From Micromonospora sp. MA102 (GTDB lineage: Bacteria > Actinomycetota > Actinomycetes > Mycobacteriales > Micromonosporaceae), in the NCBI RefSeq assembly GCF_025460765.1, contig NZ_JAMWEG010000001.1, positions 310,001 through 374,000 on the forward strand: a stretch of 64,000 nt of DNA, read 5' to 3'. Positions 18,368 to 27,260 of the stretch are shown one piece after another. The notes below the pieces were generated by a model, which saw only the letters and a program-made list of their open reading frames with translations, did not search any database and was not told the origin of the DNA. Position 1 is the first letter of the stretch; each line of letters opens with the position of its first letter. The translations under genes and the position numbers were made by a program.

Positions 18368-18589
18368 ATGGGTAGCCACAAGCAGAACAAGCACGATCCG
18401 GGCGGCGAGTCGGCGCGGGCGGGGCGGAATTCGGGCACCGGCGCGCCGGGCCGCCAGGGCTCGGGAATGGAACGCACGGGGAAGCGGCACGAGTTGCACA
18501 CCGCCACCGGCGCCGCGGGCTCGGAACGGGATCAGGGCCGCGCCAAGGTCCAGGGCGCCCAGCGGGTGCAACGGCAGGGCGGCGGTTGA
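18368..18589 (+). CDS. Small hydrophilic hypothetical protein
   Basis: A 73-residue, very polar, Gly/Lys/Arg-rich protein (MGSHKQNKHDPGG start) with no hydrophobic segment and probably little fixed structure. Support comes from an intact frame and a 1-base gap to the GYD-domain gene downstream, which suggests an operon. It could still be a chance frame. Confidence 0.5.
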   Translation: MGSHKQNKHDPGGESARAGRNSGTGAPGRQGSGMERTGKRHELHTATGAAGSERDQGRAKVQGAQRVQRQGGG

Positions 18590-18590
18590 C

Positions 18591-18911
18591 ATGCCCGCCT
18601 TCCTGCTGCGGTCGGTCTACACCGCGGAGGGGATCGACGGGCTGACGCGTGACGGCGGCACCAAGCGCGCCGAGGTGGTCCGGAAGCTGGTCGAGGATGC
18701 CGGCGGCACGTTGATGTCGATGCACTTCGCCTTCGCCGACGACGACACCTACGTGCTCTGCGACCTGCCCGACCACCGCACCGCCGCAGCGCTGGCGATC
18801 CGCATCGGCGCGGCTCGCGGGTTGCGGACCCGGGTCACCCCGCTGCTGACCCCGGCCGAGGTCGACGAGGCGACCCGGACGACGACCGACTACACGCCGC
18901 CGGGCGACTGA
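18591..18911 (+). CDS. GYD-domain protein
   Basis: A 106-residue small alpha/beta protein of the GYD (DUF1344-like dimeric ferredoxin-fold) type: the PAFLLRSVYTAEGIDGL start, then KRAEVVRKLVEDAGGTLMSMHFAFADDDTYVLCDLPD. These proteins have no established reaction. It starts one base after the stop of the preceding small gene. Family assignment is by pattern, moderately sure. Confidence 0.8.
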   Translation: MPAFLLRSVYTAEGIDGLTRDGGTKRAEVVRKLVEDAGGTLMSMHFAFADDDTYVLCDLPDHRTAAALAIRIGAARGLRTRVTPLLTPAEVDEATRTTTDYTPPGD

Positions 18912-18915
18912 GCCG

Positions 18916-19320
18916 TCAGCGCGCGTCGGTGACCACGTGCGAGCAGGCCGGGCAGGCCGCCGGGCCCTGCTCGGCGAACCACCGGCAGGTACGCCGGATC
19001 GCACACTTCGGCAACTGCTCCTCCCCCGGTTCGGCCGTCTCCACGTAGGAGGCGGCCATCCGCGCGCCCAGGCCGCAGTGCTCGCCGGTCCAGAAGCCGC
19101 AGGACGACGTGACGCACGGGCCGGCCAGCCGGAAGCGGGACTCCACCGGGGCCCCGGAGTCGCCGGCCGCGGCGAGCGCCACCTCGGCCGGCACGGCCGG
19201 CGTGACGTAGGCGACCCGCCCCGCCGGAGTGATCATGCCGAGGAACACCGTGGCGTTCGCCGCCGGCGTGCTCGGACACATCCGCTCCGGCGGGTCGGTA
19301 CGCCCGACGGCGTCGGTCAC
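18916..19320 (-). CDS. Cysteine-rich conserved hypothetical protein
   Basis: A 134-residue protein with a GTG start that overlaps the upstream stop (GTGA). It holds an early CPSTP and a C-terminal cysteine-rich half: CVTSSCGFWTGEHCG, CAIRRTCRWF and CPAC. The spacing suggests binding of Zn or an Fe-S cluster. No signal peptide. It is the last gene of a three-gene operon (Tat-exported protein, small frameshifted protein, this one). I know of no function for it. Confidence 0.7.
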   Translation of the reverse strand: MTDAVGRTDPPERMCPSTPAANATVFLGMITPAGRVAYVTPAVPAEVALAAAGDSGAPVESRFRLAGPCVTSSCGFWTGEHCGLGARMAASYVETAEPGEEQLPKCAIRRTCRWFAEQGPAACPACSHVVTDAR

Positions 19321-19576
19321 CGCTGCATCCAGAAGCCGATGTCGTTGATCTTCTGGCCGAGGTCCTGGGCGAACGGGCCGTCGAGCACCCAGAGGCCGTA
19401 CCACTCGGGGCGCAGCTTGAGGTTGCCGTGGCCGACGGTGAGCGGGTTGTGAGCCGGGCGTTGGCGGTGCCGAGGGCGGCCAGGCCGGCCTTCTGGATCT
19501 CGCCGGCGATGAGGGTCTGCTGCTCGGGGGTCAGGTCGACGCCGTCGACTACGAACCGGAACTCGTTGCGGGACAT
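19317..19576 (-). pseudogene. Small conserved protein with internal frameshift
   Basis: It starts at ATG 19576 with GGAGGT upstream (MSRNEFRFVVDGVDLTPEQ). The reading frame leaves its coding sense near ANARL, around 19455-19465. Coding sense resumes in the -1 frame as NPLTVGHGNLKLRP, WYGLWVLDG and ends DIGFWMQR at 19317, whose stop overlaps the next gene. The 260-base span is not a multiple of three. Either the gene is broken or one base is missing in the sequence. No slippery heptamer is evident. An intact version would be about 86 residues; function unknown. Confidence 0.7.
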
Positions 19577-19589
19577 GTGCTACCTCCGG

Positions 19590-20297
19590 TCACTCGTACG
19601 ATTCGGTGCCCAGCCCGCGGCGCAGGCTGATCCGGGTGAAGGCCGCCCAGCCGGCGTGCGAGGCGGCGTCGGCCGGCTGCCCGGCCCGGGCGAGCGCCCG
19701 GCCGGCGTGCTCCGCCCAGCGGGCGGCGGTGGCGCCGCCGTCGCCCCACAGCGCGCGGCAGGCGACGACCGCGAAGGCGACCTGCCCCGGCGCGCCGGTG
19801 AACCCGGCGGGCCCGTCGCCGACCCGGACCGTCCCGTCCGGCCGGACGCGCACGCTCGGGAAATGGTGGTGCAGGCTGGCCACGGTCGCCACGTGGCCGG
19901 CGTCCCGCCGCGCCGCCGCGAAGCCCGCGAGCAGCTCGTCGTCGCGCCGGTAGCGGATGGCGTGCAGGGTGAGGGCGTCGCCGGCCGGTGCGACCCGGCA
20001 GACGACCTGGACCGGGGCGCTCCAGGCGCGGGGTGAGTTCGCCGACCAGAAGGCCAGCCAGGCGGCCAGCCGGGTGTGGAAGTCCGCCTGGAAGGCGACC
20101 GCCGCCGCGGTGCCGTCGGGTGCGCGCAGCGCCGCGGTGGCGATCTGGTCCCGGGTGACCAGCGGTGCGGTGGCGCGGACGGGGGCCGCCGTGGCGGCGG
20201 TCGGGGCGGCGGCCACGCCGGTCACGGTGACCGCCGAGGCCGCCGCCGCGCCGGCGAGCAGGCGCCGGCGCGAGAACGGGTACGGGTTGTCGTTCAT
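19590..20297 (-). CDS. Tat-signal exported protein of unknown function
   Basis: A 235-residue protein. The N-terminus NPYPFSRRRLLAGAAAASA is a twin-arginine signal followed by an alanine-rich segment, so it is likely exported by Tat and cleaved around residues 40-50. The mature part has an FHTRLAAWLAFW helix and HHHFPSVRV but no recognised enzyme motif. It is the first gene of an apparent operon, 13 bases ahead of the frameshifted small gene. The start at 20297 is chosen for the signal. A longer frame to 20444 would bury it. Confidence 0.75.
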   Translation of the reverse strand: MNDNPYPFSRRRLLAGAAAASAVTVTGVAAAPTAATAAPVRATAPLVTRDQIATAALRAPDGTAAAVAFQADFHTRLAAWLAFWSANSPRAWSAPVQVVCRVAPAGDALTLHAIRYRRDDELLAGFAAARRDAGHVATVASLHHHFPSVRVRPDGTVRVGDGPAGFTGAPGQVAFAVVACRALWGDGGATAARWAEHAGRALARAGQPADAASHAGWAAFTRISLRRGLGTESYE

Positions 20298-20465
20298 CGT
20301 CGGCCTTTCGTCGACGGCCAGTGCACTGACGCTATCGACGGAGACGGACCACCTGAACACTCCCCGTGACGGGAGGTCGACAGGAAAACCGGGAATCCTC
20401 GGCGGCGTGAACCACCATTCGTGTGCCGCCCGGAATCCATTCACGGCGGCCCCGGTGGCGGTTCC

Positions 20466-21719
20466 TCAGCCGCGCGCCGCCGCGGGCAGCGTCCGCGCCG
20501 GTTGGGCCGGGACCGCCGCGCTCAGGGGTGGCAGGGTCACCGTCACGACCAGTCCCCCGCCGTCGCGGGGGTGGGCGTGCACGCCGCCGCCGTGCGCCTG
20601 GGCCACCGCCCGCACGATCGACAGGCCCAGCCCGAAGCCCCGCCCGGCGCCAGCGCGGTCCCGCGCGCCGCTGCGCCCGGGAGCGGCCACCCGATCGTGG
20701 TGGAGCCGCCGGAACGGCTGGAAGATCGCCTCGATCTCGTAGCCGGGCACCACGGGCCCGGTGTTGACCACCACCAGGGTGGCGCGGCCGTCGACGGTCC
20801 CGGTGCTCACGTCGATCTGGCCGCCGGCCGGCAGGTTGTGCCGGACCGCGTTCTCCACCAGGTTCTGGGTCAGCCGTTCCAGCAGCACCGGGTCACCGGC
20901 CGTGGCGGCGGGCGCGAGCCGCCGGCGTACGGTCAGCTCCGGTGTGCCGGCGGCGACCTGGTCGAGGAGGTGGCCGGCGATCTCAGCGAGGTCGACCGGG
21001 GTCCGGTCGACCACCCGCTGCTCCGAGTCGGCCAGGGTGAGCAGCCCGTCGATGAGCCGTTCATGCCGTTCGTTGACCGCCATCAGAGTCTCCCCGAGCT
21101 GCCGCAGTTCGGCGGAGGCACCCGGCCGGGACATCGCCACCTCCAGCAGTGACCGGTTGAGCGCCAGGGGGGTACGCAGCTCGTGCGACGCGTTCGCCAC
21201 GAACCGCCGCTGCCCGTCGAAGGACCGGTCCAGCCGCTCCAGCATCAGGTCGAAGGTGTCGGCCAGCTCCTTCACCTCGTCCCGCGGCCCGCGCAGCGCG
21301 ATCCGCTCGTGCAGGCCCCGCCCGCCCGCGTCGGCGGCGGCGATCCGCCGGGCGGTGCCGGTGATCTGGTGCAGCGGCTGCAACGCCCGCCCGGCGATCA
21401 GCCAGCCGAAGCCGAGGGCGACCACCGAGATCAGCAGCAGCGCCACCCCGCCCTGGGTCAGCAGGGACTCCAGGGCGTTCCGCTTCGCCTCGTCCTGGGC
21501 CTCCTGCAGCAGGAACCGCACCTGTTCGGCCGCACCGGGGGTGGGGAGCTTGCCGAACGGCGCCTTGACGATGTCGGCCTTGGCGATCACGCCCGTCAAC
21601 GGCTCCCGCATCCGCTGGTCGACCAGCACGTACGTGACGGCGAGCAGGACCACGCCGGCGAGCAGCAGGAGCCCGCCGTGCACCAGGGTCAGCCGCGCCC
21701 GGATGGTCAGTCGCTTCAT
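20466..21719 (-). CDS. Sensor histidine kinase
   Basis: A 417-residue membrane kinase. Two membrane segments lie at about residues 12-32 and 90-110, flanking a short extracellular sensor. A HAMP linker follows, then the phospho-acceptor H179 in ASHELRTPLA, an N-box NLVENAVRHN and a glycine-rich ATP lid GFGLGLSIV. The start overlaps the stop of the response regulator gene (ATGA), so the pair is cotranscribed. The short sensor loop and the divergent MacB-like operon suggest sensing of cell-envelope or antibiotic stress (inference). Confidence 0.95.
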   Translation of the reverse strand: MKRLTIRARLTLVHGGLLLLAGVVLLAVTYVLVDQRMREPLTGVIAKADIVKAPFGKLPTPGAAEQVRFLLQEAQDEAKRNALESLLTQGGVALLLISVVALGFGWLIAGRALQPLHQITGTARRIAAADAGGRGLHERIALRGPRDEVKELADTFDLMLERLDRSFDGQRRFVANASHELRTPLALNRSLLEVAMSRPGASAELRQLGETLMAVNERHERLIDGLLTLADSEQRVVDRTPVDLAEIAGHLLDQVAAGTPELTVRRRLAPAATAGDPVLLERLTQNLVENAVRHNLPAGGQIDVSTGTVDGRATLVVVNTGPVVPGYEIEAIFQPFRRLHHDRVAAPGRSGARDRAGAGRGFGLGLSIVRAVAQAHGGGVHAHPRDGGGLVVTVTLPPLSAAVPAQPARTLPAAARG

Positions 21720-22381
21720 GGGATCTGATACCCCACTCCCGGCACCGTCTCGACCACCTGCGGGTCGCCGAGCTTGCGGCGCAGCTTCATCACGGTCACC
21801 CGCACCACGTTGGTGAACGGGTCGATGTGCTCGTCCCAGACCCGGTCCAGCAACTCCTCCGCGGAGACCACCGCCCCGCCGGCCCGGACCAGCTCCGCCA
21901 GCACCGCGAACTCCTTGCGGGACAGCGCGACGTACCGGCCGTCGCGGTAGACCTCCCGGCGGGCCGGGTCGACCACCACGCCGGCCCGGCTCAGCCTGGG
22001 CGGTGCCGCCGGCCGGGCGCGCCGGGCCAGCGCGTGCACCCGGGCCGAGAGTTCGACCAACGCGAACGGTTTGACGAGGTAGTCGTCGGCGCCGAGGGCC
22101 AGTCCGGCCACCCGTTCGCGGACGGCCGCGGCGGCGGTCAGCATGAGCACCCGGGTCTCGGCGCCGCTGTCCACCACCGCCCGGCACACGTCGTCGCCGT
22201 GCACCACCGGCAGGTCCCGGTCGAGCACCACGACGTCGTAGTCGATGATGCCGAGCCGTTCCAGCGCCGCGTCCCCGTCGTACGCCACGTCCACGGCGAA
22301 CGCCTCCCGGCGCAGCCACTCCGCGATGGAGTCGGCCAGCAGCGTCTCGTCCTCGACCACCAGTACTCGCACGTCCCCCAT
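21716..22381 (-). CDS. OmpR/PhoB-family response regulator
   Basis: A 221-residue two-component regulator. The receiver domain has acidic pocket VEDE near 9-12, phospho-acceptor D54 (VVLDRDLP) and K104 (YLVKPF). The C-terminal winged helix has VALSRKEFAVLAEL and ends VRVTVMKLRRKLGDP, VETVPGVGYQI. The ATG is at 22381. The gene is divergent from the lipoprotein/transport operon that begins at 22505 and probably controls it from the 123-base gap. Confidence 0.96.
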   Translation of the reverse strand: MGDVRVLVVEDETLLADSIAEWLRREAFAVDVAYDGDAALERLGIIDYDVVVLDRDLPVVHGDDVCRAVVDSGAETRVLMLTAAAAVRERVAGLALGADDYLVKPFALVELSARVHALARRARPAAPPRLSRAGVVVDPARREVYRDGRYVALSRKEFAVLAELVRAGGAVVSAEELLDRVWDEHIDPFTNVVRVTVMKLRRKLGDPQVVETVPGVGYQIP

Positions 22382-22504
22382 GGTGCCGCGCCCGGGGATA
22401 ACGGCGGCGTTAACGCCGGCGGTTACGCCCGGGATACCGCCGCTGCGGTCGACTCGTCCGTATCGGCCGGCGATCGGCGCCGGCCGGGAGGAAGGAGTTG
22501 TGCC

Positions 22505-23059
22505 ATGCGCCGACGAATGTCGGGCACACTGCTCGTCCTGCCCCTGCTCGTGGGTCTGGCGGTCACCGGCTGCGCGGGTGCCGACCGGGACGGGGAACGG
22601 GTGGCCACGGCCGGCGGCGGGGCGGGCGGCGCCTCGCCCAGCGCCAGCATCGCCCAGGTCAGCGACGAGGACCGGCAGCGCGAGTTCGCCAAGTGCATGC
22701 GGGAGAACGGGGTGCCGGACTTCCCGGACCCGGAACCCGGCGAGGGCGGCGGCTTCCGCATCCGGATGCCCGCCGGCACGGACAAGGCGAAGGTCCAGGC
22801 GGCCATGGAGCAGTGCCGCAGCCTGATGCCGGGCGGCGGCAAGGCGCTCAAGCTCGACCCCGAGCAGGTGGAGAAGGTCCGGCAGCTGGCCCGGTGCATG
22901 CGGGAGAACGGCGTGCCGGACTTCCCGGACCCGGGTCCCGACGGTTCCATCGAGCTCAAGGGCGGCGCCGGCATCGACCCGGAGAACCCGACCACCCGGG
23001 CCGCACTGGAGAAGTGCCGCAAGGGTGGCGCGCCGCTGCTGATGAAGAGGACCTCGTGA
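22505..23059 (+). CDS. Lipoprotein with duplicated [13 protein letters not shown] motif
   Basis: A 184-residue lipoprotein with lipobox LAVTGC. The mature protein contains the same motif twice ([13 protein letters not shown] around residues 64-76 and 133-145), each followed by a later CR pair. This suggests two homologous cysteine-paired modules. It is common in actinomycete operons with HlyD-like and MacB-like genes, where the role is unknown. GGGAGGAAGGAG lies upstream of the start, and the stop overlaps the next GTG (GTGA). Confidence 0.9.
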   Translation: MRRRMSGTLLVLPLLVGLAVTGCAGADRDGERVATAGGGAGGASPSASIAQVSDEDRQREFAKCMRENGVPDFPDPEPGEGGGFRIRMPAGTDKAKVQAAMEQCRSLMPGGGKALKLDPEQVEKVRQLARCMRENGVPDFPDPGPDGSIELKGGAGIDPENPTTRAALEKCRKGGAPLLMKRTS

Positions 23060-24378
23060 GCGCGCGCAGCGAGCCGGGTCTCGCGACCCCCGCGGCCGCG
23101 AACAACGGTGGCCCCGCGAGCGCGAGGAGCGAGCCGGGCTTTGCGAGCCCCGCGGTCGCGAACAACGGCGGCCCCGCGAGCGCGAGGAGCGAGCCGGGTC
23201 TGGCGAGCCCCGCGGTCGCGAACAACGGCGGCCCGGTGAGCGCGGGCACCGCACCGGTCGCGGCGACCACCACCACCCCGCCGCCGGGCGCCGGGCGCGG
23301 CCGTCGCCGCCGGGGGCGTACCCCGCTGGTGGTGGCCTCGGCGGTGGTGGTCGCCGCCGCGGCCGGTGTCACGGCCGCGGTGGCGGCCGGTGGCCGCGAC
23401 GGGGGTACGGCGGCCGGCGGCAGCCTGCCCCCGGCGACCGCCCAGGTCACCCGGCAGACCCTGGTCGACGCGGAGAGCTTCGACGGGACACTCGGCTACG
23501 GCGCCAGCCACCGCGCGGCGCCACGTGGTGGCGGCACGGTCACCTGGCTGGCCGCCACCGGCGCCCAGGTCACCCGGGGCAGGCCGCTGTACGCGGTCGA
23601 CGACGCCGAGGTCGTGCTGCTGTACGGGAAGCTGCCGGCGTACCGGACCCTGGGTCCGGGCACGTCCGGCGACGACGTGCGGCAGTTCGAGCGGAACCTG
23701 GCCGCGCTCGGCTACTCGGGGTTCACCGTCGACGACGACTACACCTCGGCCACCGCGGACGCGGTGCGGGACTGGCAGGAGGATCTCGGCCTGCCCGAGA
23801 CCGGCCGGCTGGAGCCGGACCGGGTGGTCTACGCCGACGGCGCGGTCCGGGTGGAGAGCCACGACGCGGAACCCGGCGATCCGGCGCAGCCCGGGCAGGC
23901 CGTGCTGACCTGGACCGGCACCACCCGGGTGGTGACCGTGTCCCTCGACGTCGACGACGAGCGGCTGGCGAAGAAGGGCGCCAAGGTGACCGTCTCGCTG
24001 CCCGACGGCAAGGAGGTCCCCGGCACCGTCGCCGGCACCGAAACGGTGATCGAGACCGGCGCCGACGGCGGGGCGGGCGGCCAGGGCGACCCGGAGACGA
24101 AGATCGAGGTCACCGTGACGGCGGCCGACCCGAAGGCGCTGACCGGCTTCGACCAGGCCTCGGCCAAGGTGGCGTTCACCGCCGCCGAGCGCCGCGACGT
24201 GCTGACCGTGCCGGTCGCCGCGCTGCTGGCGCTGGCCGAGGGCGGGTACGGCGTGCAGCTCGTCGAGGGCGCTGCCACCCGGATCGTCGCCGTGCAGACC
24301 GGCTTGTTCGCCTCCGGCCGGGTGGAGATCTCCGGCGCGGGGCTCACCGAGGGAGCGACCGTGGGGATGCCGACATGA
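23056..24378 (+). CDS. HlyD-like periplasmic adaptor with peptidoglycan-binding domain
   Basis: A 440-residue membrane-fusion-like protein. Residues 2-61 are three near-identical 20-residue repeats (see repeat entry). A membrane anchor follows at about 95-115 ([21 protein letters not shown]). A peptidoglycan-binding helix bundle comes next ([35 protein letters not shown]), then an adaptor beta-domain ([32 protein letters not shown]). It bridges the overlapping ABC transporter to the cell wall. The annotated N-terminus may be too long: the repeats look inserted and translation might start later. Confidence 0.88.
   Translation: MSARSEPGLATPAAANNGGPASARSEPGFASPAVANNGGPASARSEPGLASPAVANNGGPVSAGTAPVAATTTTPPPGAGRGRRRRGRTPLVVASAVVVAAAAGVTAAVAAGGRDGGTAAGGSLPPATAQVTRQTLVDAESFDGTLGYGASHRAAPRGGGTVTWLAATGAQVTRGRPLYAVDDAEVVLLYGKLPAYRTLGPGTSGDDVRQFERNLAALGYSGFTVDDDYTSATADAVRDWQEDLGLPETGRLEPDRVVYADGAVRVESHDAEPGDPAQPGQAVLTWTGTTRVVTVSLDVDDERLAKKGAKVTVSLPDGKEVPGTVAGTETVIETGADGGAGGQGDPETKIEVTVTAADPKALTGFDQASAKVAFTAAERRDVLTVPVAALLALAEGGYGVQLVEGAATRIVAVQTGLFASGRVEISGAGLTEGATVGMPT
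23059..23238 (+). repeat. Three tandem 60-base repeats at the 5' end of the HlyD-like gene
   Basis: Units at 23059-23118, 23119-23178 and 23179-23238 each encode a SARSEPG...[13 protein letters not shown] 20-mer and are nearly identical at DNA level. The core reads AGCGCGAGGAGCGAGCCGGG. I associate this sequence with a dispersed repeat found near gene starts in Micromonospora-type genomes (recollection, not checked). Confidence 0.85.
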
Positions 24379-25067
24379 CCGGCGACACGGTGGTCGAGCT
24401 GACCGACGTGACCAAGGTCTACCCGGGGGTGCGGGCCCTGGACCGGGTTTCCCTGACCGTCCGGTACGGCGAACTGGTCGCCATCGTCGGCCCCTCCGGG
24501 TCGGGCAAGTCCACGATGCTGCACCTCATCGGCACGCTGGACCGCCCGTCCACCGGCCGGGTACGCATCGACGGGCACGACGTGGCCGCGCTCGGCGACC
24601 GGCAGCTGTCCGCGCTGCGGTCCACCCGGATCGGCTTCGTCTTCCAGCAGTTCCACCTCGCCCCCAACGTGCCGGTGCGCGACAACGTCGCCGACGGGCT
24701 GCTCTACGCGGGCGTACCCCTGCGGGAGCGGCGGCGGCGGGCGGAGGCCGCCCTGGCCCGGGTGGGGCTGGGGCACCGCCTCGACCACCGGCCGCACGAG
24801 CTGTCCGGCGGCGAGCGGCAGCGGGTGGCGATCGCCCGCGCCGTGGTGGGCGCGCCCGCGCTGCTGCTGGCGGACGAACCGACCGGCAACCTGGACTCGG
24901 CGTCCGGCGCCGGGGTGCTGGCGCTGCTGCGCGACCTGCACGCGGCCGGGACCACCATCGTGGTGATCACCCACGACCTGGAGGTCGCGGCGGGCCTGCC
25001 CCGCCGGGTCCAGATGCGCGACGGCCGGATCACGGCCGACCACCGGCCCGTGGGGGTGCCGGCATGA
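24375..25067 (+). CDS. ABC transporter ATPase, MacB/LolD-like
   Basis: A 230-residue ATPase. Walker [11 protein letters not shown]-loop FVFQQFHL, signature LSGGERQR and Walker [14 protein letters not shown] define the MacB/LolD/FtsE group. It drives the FtsX-type permease encoded next, probably as a mechanotransmission exporter of an antibiotic or peptide. It starts inside the end of the HlyD-like gene (ATGA) and its end overlaps the permease start, so the four genes 22505-26272 are one operon. Confidence 0.96.
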   Translation: MTGDTVVELTDVTKVYPGVRALDRVSLTVRYGELVAIVGPSGSGKSTMLHLIGTLDRPSTGRVRIDGHDVAALGDRQLSALRSTRIGFVFQQFHLAPNVPVRDNVADGLLYAGVPLRERRRRAEAALARVGLGHRLDHRPHELSGGERQRVAIARAVVGAPALLLADEPTGNLDSASGAGVLALLRDLHAAGTTIVVITHDLEVAAGLPRRVQMRDGRITADHRPVGVPA

Positions 25068-26272
25068 GGGGGCCGGTCCGGCTGGCGCCCGCCCGGCTCC
25101 GCCCCCGGGACGTCCTGCGGGTCGGCGGCGTCGGGCTGCGCACCCGGCCGCTGCGGGCCTTCCTGTCGGCGCTGGGCATCGCCATCGGGATTGCCGCCAT
25201 GGTGTCGGTGGTCGGGATCTCCGCGTCGTCCCGGGCGGAGCTGGACCGCACGCTCGCCGAACTCGGCACCAACCTGCTCACCGTGGGCCCGGGCAACACG
25301 CTCTTCGGCGACGACGCCCAACTGCCGGCGGAGTCGGTGGCGATGATCGGGCGGATCGGGCCGGTACGGGAGGTCGCCGCCACCGGGCTGCTGTCGGACG
25401 CGCGGGTGTACCGCTCCGACCTGATCTCGCGGGGCGAGAGCGGCGGGATCGCCGCCCGTGCCGCCGACCTGGAACTGCGCGACACGGTCGGACTGGAGGT
25501 GGTCAGCGGCACCTGGCTGAACGCCGCCACGGCCCGTTACCCGGCGGTGGTGCTCGGCGCCACCACGGCCCGGCGGCTCGGCATCGGGGCCGTCGGACCG
25601 GACGTTCAGGTCCAGCTCGGCGGGCGCTGGTTCACCGTGGTGGGCATCCTGGCGCCGGCGCCGCTCGCGCCGGAGCTGGACCTGTCCGCGCTGGTCGGCT
25701 GGGACGCCGCGAGGTCGTACCTCGACTTCGACGGGCACCCGACCACGGTCTACACCCGGACGTCGGAGACCGCGGTCGAGGCGGTCCGCGCGGTGCTCGC
25801 CGCCACGGCGAACCCGGAGGCGCCGAACGAGGTCAAGGTGGCGCGCCCCTCGGACGCGCTCGCCGCGAAGCAGGCCACCGACGAGGCGTTCACCGGGCTG
25901 CTGCTCGGCCTCGGCGCGGTCGCCCTGCTGGTGGGGGGCGTGGGGGTGGCGAACACCATGGTGATCTCGGTGCTGGAGCGGCGTCCGGAGATCGGCCTGC
26001 GCCGGTCGCTCGGGGCCACCCGCGGGCAGATCCGCACCCAGTTCCTGGCCGAGTCGCTGCTGCTGTCCGCCCTCGGCGGGCTCGGTGGGGTGCTGCTGGG
26101 CAGCGGGGTCACGGCCGGCTACGCGTTCTCCCGGTCCTGGCCGGCGGTGGTGCCGACCTGGGCGCTGGGCGGCGGGGTGGGCGTGACCCTGCTGATCGGT
26201 GCGCTGGCCGGGCTCTACCCTGCGATCCGCGCGGCGCGGCTCGCGCCGACCGAGGCGCTCGCCACGCCGTGA
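25064..26272 (+). CDS. MacB-like FtsX-type ABC permease
   Basis: A 402-residue permease with MacB topology: one N-terminal membrane helix ([19 protein letters not shown]), a large extracytoplasmic MacB_PCD-like domain, then three C-terminal helices with the FtsX motif [27 protein letters not shown]. It ends [12 protein letters not shown], typical of the family. It works with the overlapping ATPase and HlyD-like adaptor, probably in export or resistance controlled by the divergent two-component system. Confidence 0.96.
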   Translation: MRGPVRLAPARLRPRDVLRVGGVGLRTRPLRAFLSALGIAIGIAAMVSVVGISASSRAELDRTLAELGTNLLTVGPGNTLFGDDAQLPAESVAMIGRIGPVREVAATGLLSDARVYRSDLISRGESGGIAARAADLELRDTVGLEVVSGTWLNAATARYPAVVLGATTARRLGIGAVGPDVQVQLGGRWFTVVGILAPAPLAPELDLSALVGWDAARSYLDFDGHPTTVYTRTSETAVEAVRAVLAATANPEAPNEVKVARPSDALAAKQATDEAFTGLLLGLGAVALLVGGVGVANTMVISVLERRPEIGLRRSLGATRGQIRTQFLAESLLLSALGGLGGVLLGSGVTAGYAFSRSWPAVVPTWALGGGVGVTLLIGALAGLYPAIRAARLAPTEALATP

Positions 26273-26300
26273 GCGCCGGCCGTTTCCGCGATTCGCGCCG

Positions 26301-26313
26301 GGTACCAGCCTCG
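26301..26313. promoter_or_regulatory. Half-site copy of the 8.7-kb operator motif
   Basis: GGTACCAGCCTCG here is identical to 13 of the 14 bases of the right arm of the palindrome at 8688-8701. It lies just outside the 3' end of a second MmyB-type regulator gene. It could be a decayed operator or a relic of a shared ancestral arrangement; function uncertain. Confidence 0.35.
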
Positions 26314-26314
26314 A

Positions 26315-27160
26315 TCAGGTGCTGGCCGGGAAGCGCTCGTTTCCCAGCACGGCGAGCAGCCGCAGCTTCTCGTAGCCCTCGCTGCGCGGCGGCGCGGTGA
26401 GCACGAGCAGGGCCTGGGACTGGTCCTCGGTGAACAGCACCTGGCAGTCCAGCTCGATGGGGCCGAGCTCGGGATGGATCAGCGTCTTGTGGTCGGCGAA
26501 GCGCTGGGCGACCTCATGCCGCTCCCACAGCTCGGCGAACTCGGGGCTGATCTTCTGCAGCGCCCGCACCAGCTCACCGGCCCGCGACTGGGGGCCCATC
26601 GACCCGTACGCGGCGCGCAGGTTGGCGACCTGGGCGCGGCTCTGCCGCTCGCGGTCCTCCTCGGGGTACCGGGACCGCTCGGCGGGGTCGGTGAACCACC
26701 GGTAGATCTCGCTGCGGGCCAGCCCCGTGTGGCCGGACCGGTCCCCGAACAGTGCCTCGGCCATCCGGTTCTGCACGAGGATCTCGCCGAGGTTGGACAG
26801 GATGAGCGCGGGTGTGTCCGCCAGCCGGTCCAGCACCCGCAGCAGCGCCGGCGCGACGTGCGTCGCCGCGGATACCGGGGATGGCGGGTGGTGACCCGCC
26901 ACCCGGAAGAGGTAGTCGCGCTCGTCGCCGGTCAGCCGCAGCGCCCGGGCCAGCGCGGCGAGCAGCTGCGGGCTCGGCTGCGGGCCGCGCTGCTGTTCGA
27001 GGCGGGTGTAGTAGTCGGTCGACATGGTGGCGAGGGCGGCCACCTCCTCGCGCCGCAGCCCCGGCGCGCGGCGGCGGACGCCGGTGGCCAGCCCGACGTC
27101 TCCGGGCTGCAGCGCCTCACGGCGGCGGCGGAGGAAGTCGGCCAGGGCTGCGCGGTCCAT
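26315..27160 (-). CDS. XRE-family regulator with MmyB-like ligand-binding domain
   Basis: A 281-residue paralogue of the regulator at 7807-8643. The XRE helix-turn-helix is RREEVAALATMSTDYYTRLEQQRG, then LLAALARALRLTGDERDYLFRVAGH. The MmyB-like domain has HPELGPIELDCQVLFTEDQSQALLVLTAPP. The start at 27160 gives MDRAALADFLRRRRE. It is divergent from an SDR gene, the same layout as its paralogue, and probably controls that SDR. A weak GGGAT-N5-ATCCC dyad at 27195-27209 lies in the gap. Confidence 0.93.
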   Translation of the reverse strand: MDRAALADFLRRRREALQPGDVGLATGVRRRAPGLRREEVAALATMSTDYYTRLEQQRGPQPSPQLLAALARALRLTGDERDYLFRVAGHHPPSPVSAATHVAPALLRVLDRLADTPALILSNLGEILVQNRMAEALFGDRSGHTGLARSEIYRWFTDPAERSRYPEEDRERQSRAQVANLRAAYGSMGPQSRAGELVRALQKISPEFAELWERHEVAQRFADHKTLIHPELGPIELDCQVLFTEDQSQALLVLTAPPRSEGYEKLRLLAVLGNERFPAST

Positions 27161-27260
27161 GATCCCAGTATCCGCCCGCCGTCCGGGCCAACCAGGGATT
27201 GCCGATCCCCCGATAACCAGTCTCTGCCCCCGGACCGTGATGGTGGGCCAGGCTCGAGGC

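Noticed and set aside
14790..18911. A 1,373-codon plus-strand frame
   Set aside because: Shadow of the ATPase regulator on the other strand; only its last part coincides with the real GYD-domain gene, which has its own start at 18591.
22498..23055. Upstream extension of the HlyD-like gene through the lipoprotein
   Set aside because: That frame is the +1 shadow of the lipoprotein; the GTG at 23056 overlaps its stop in the usual operon manner.
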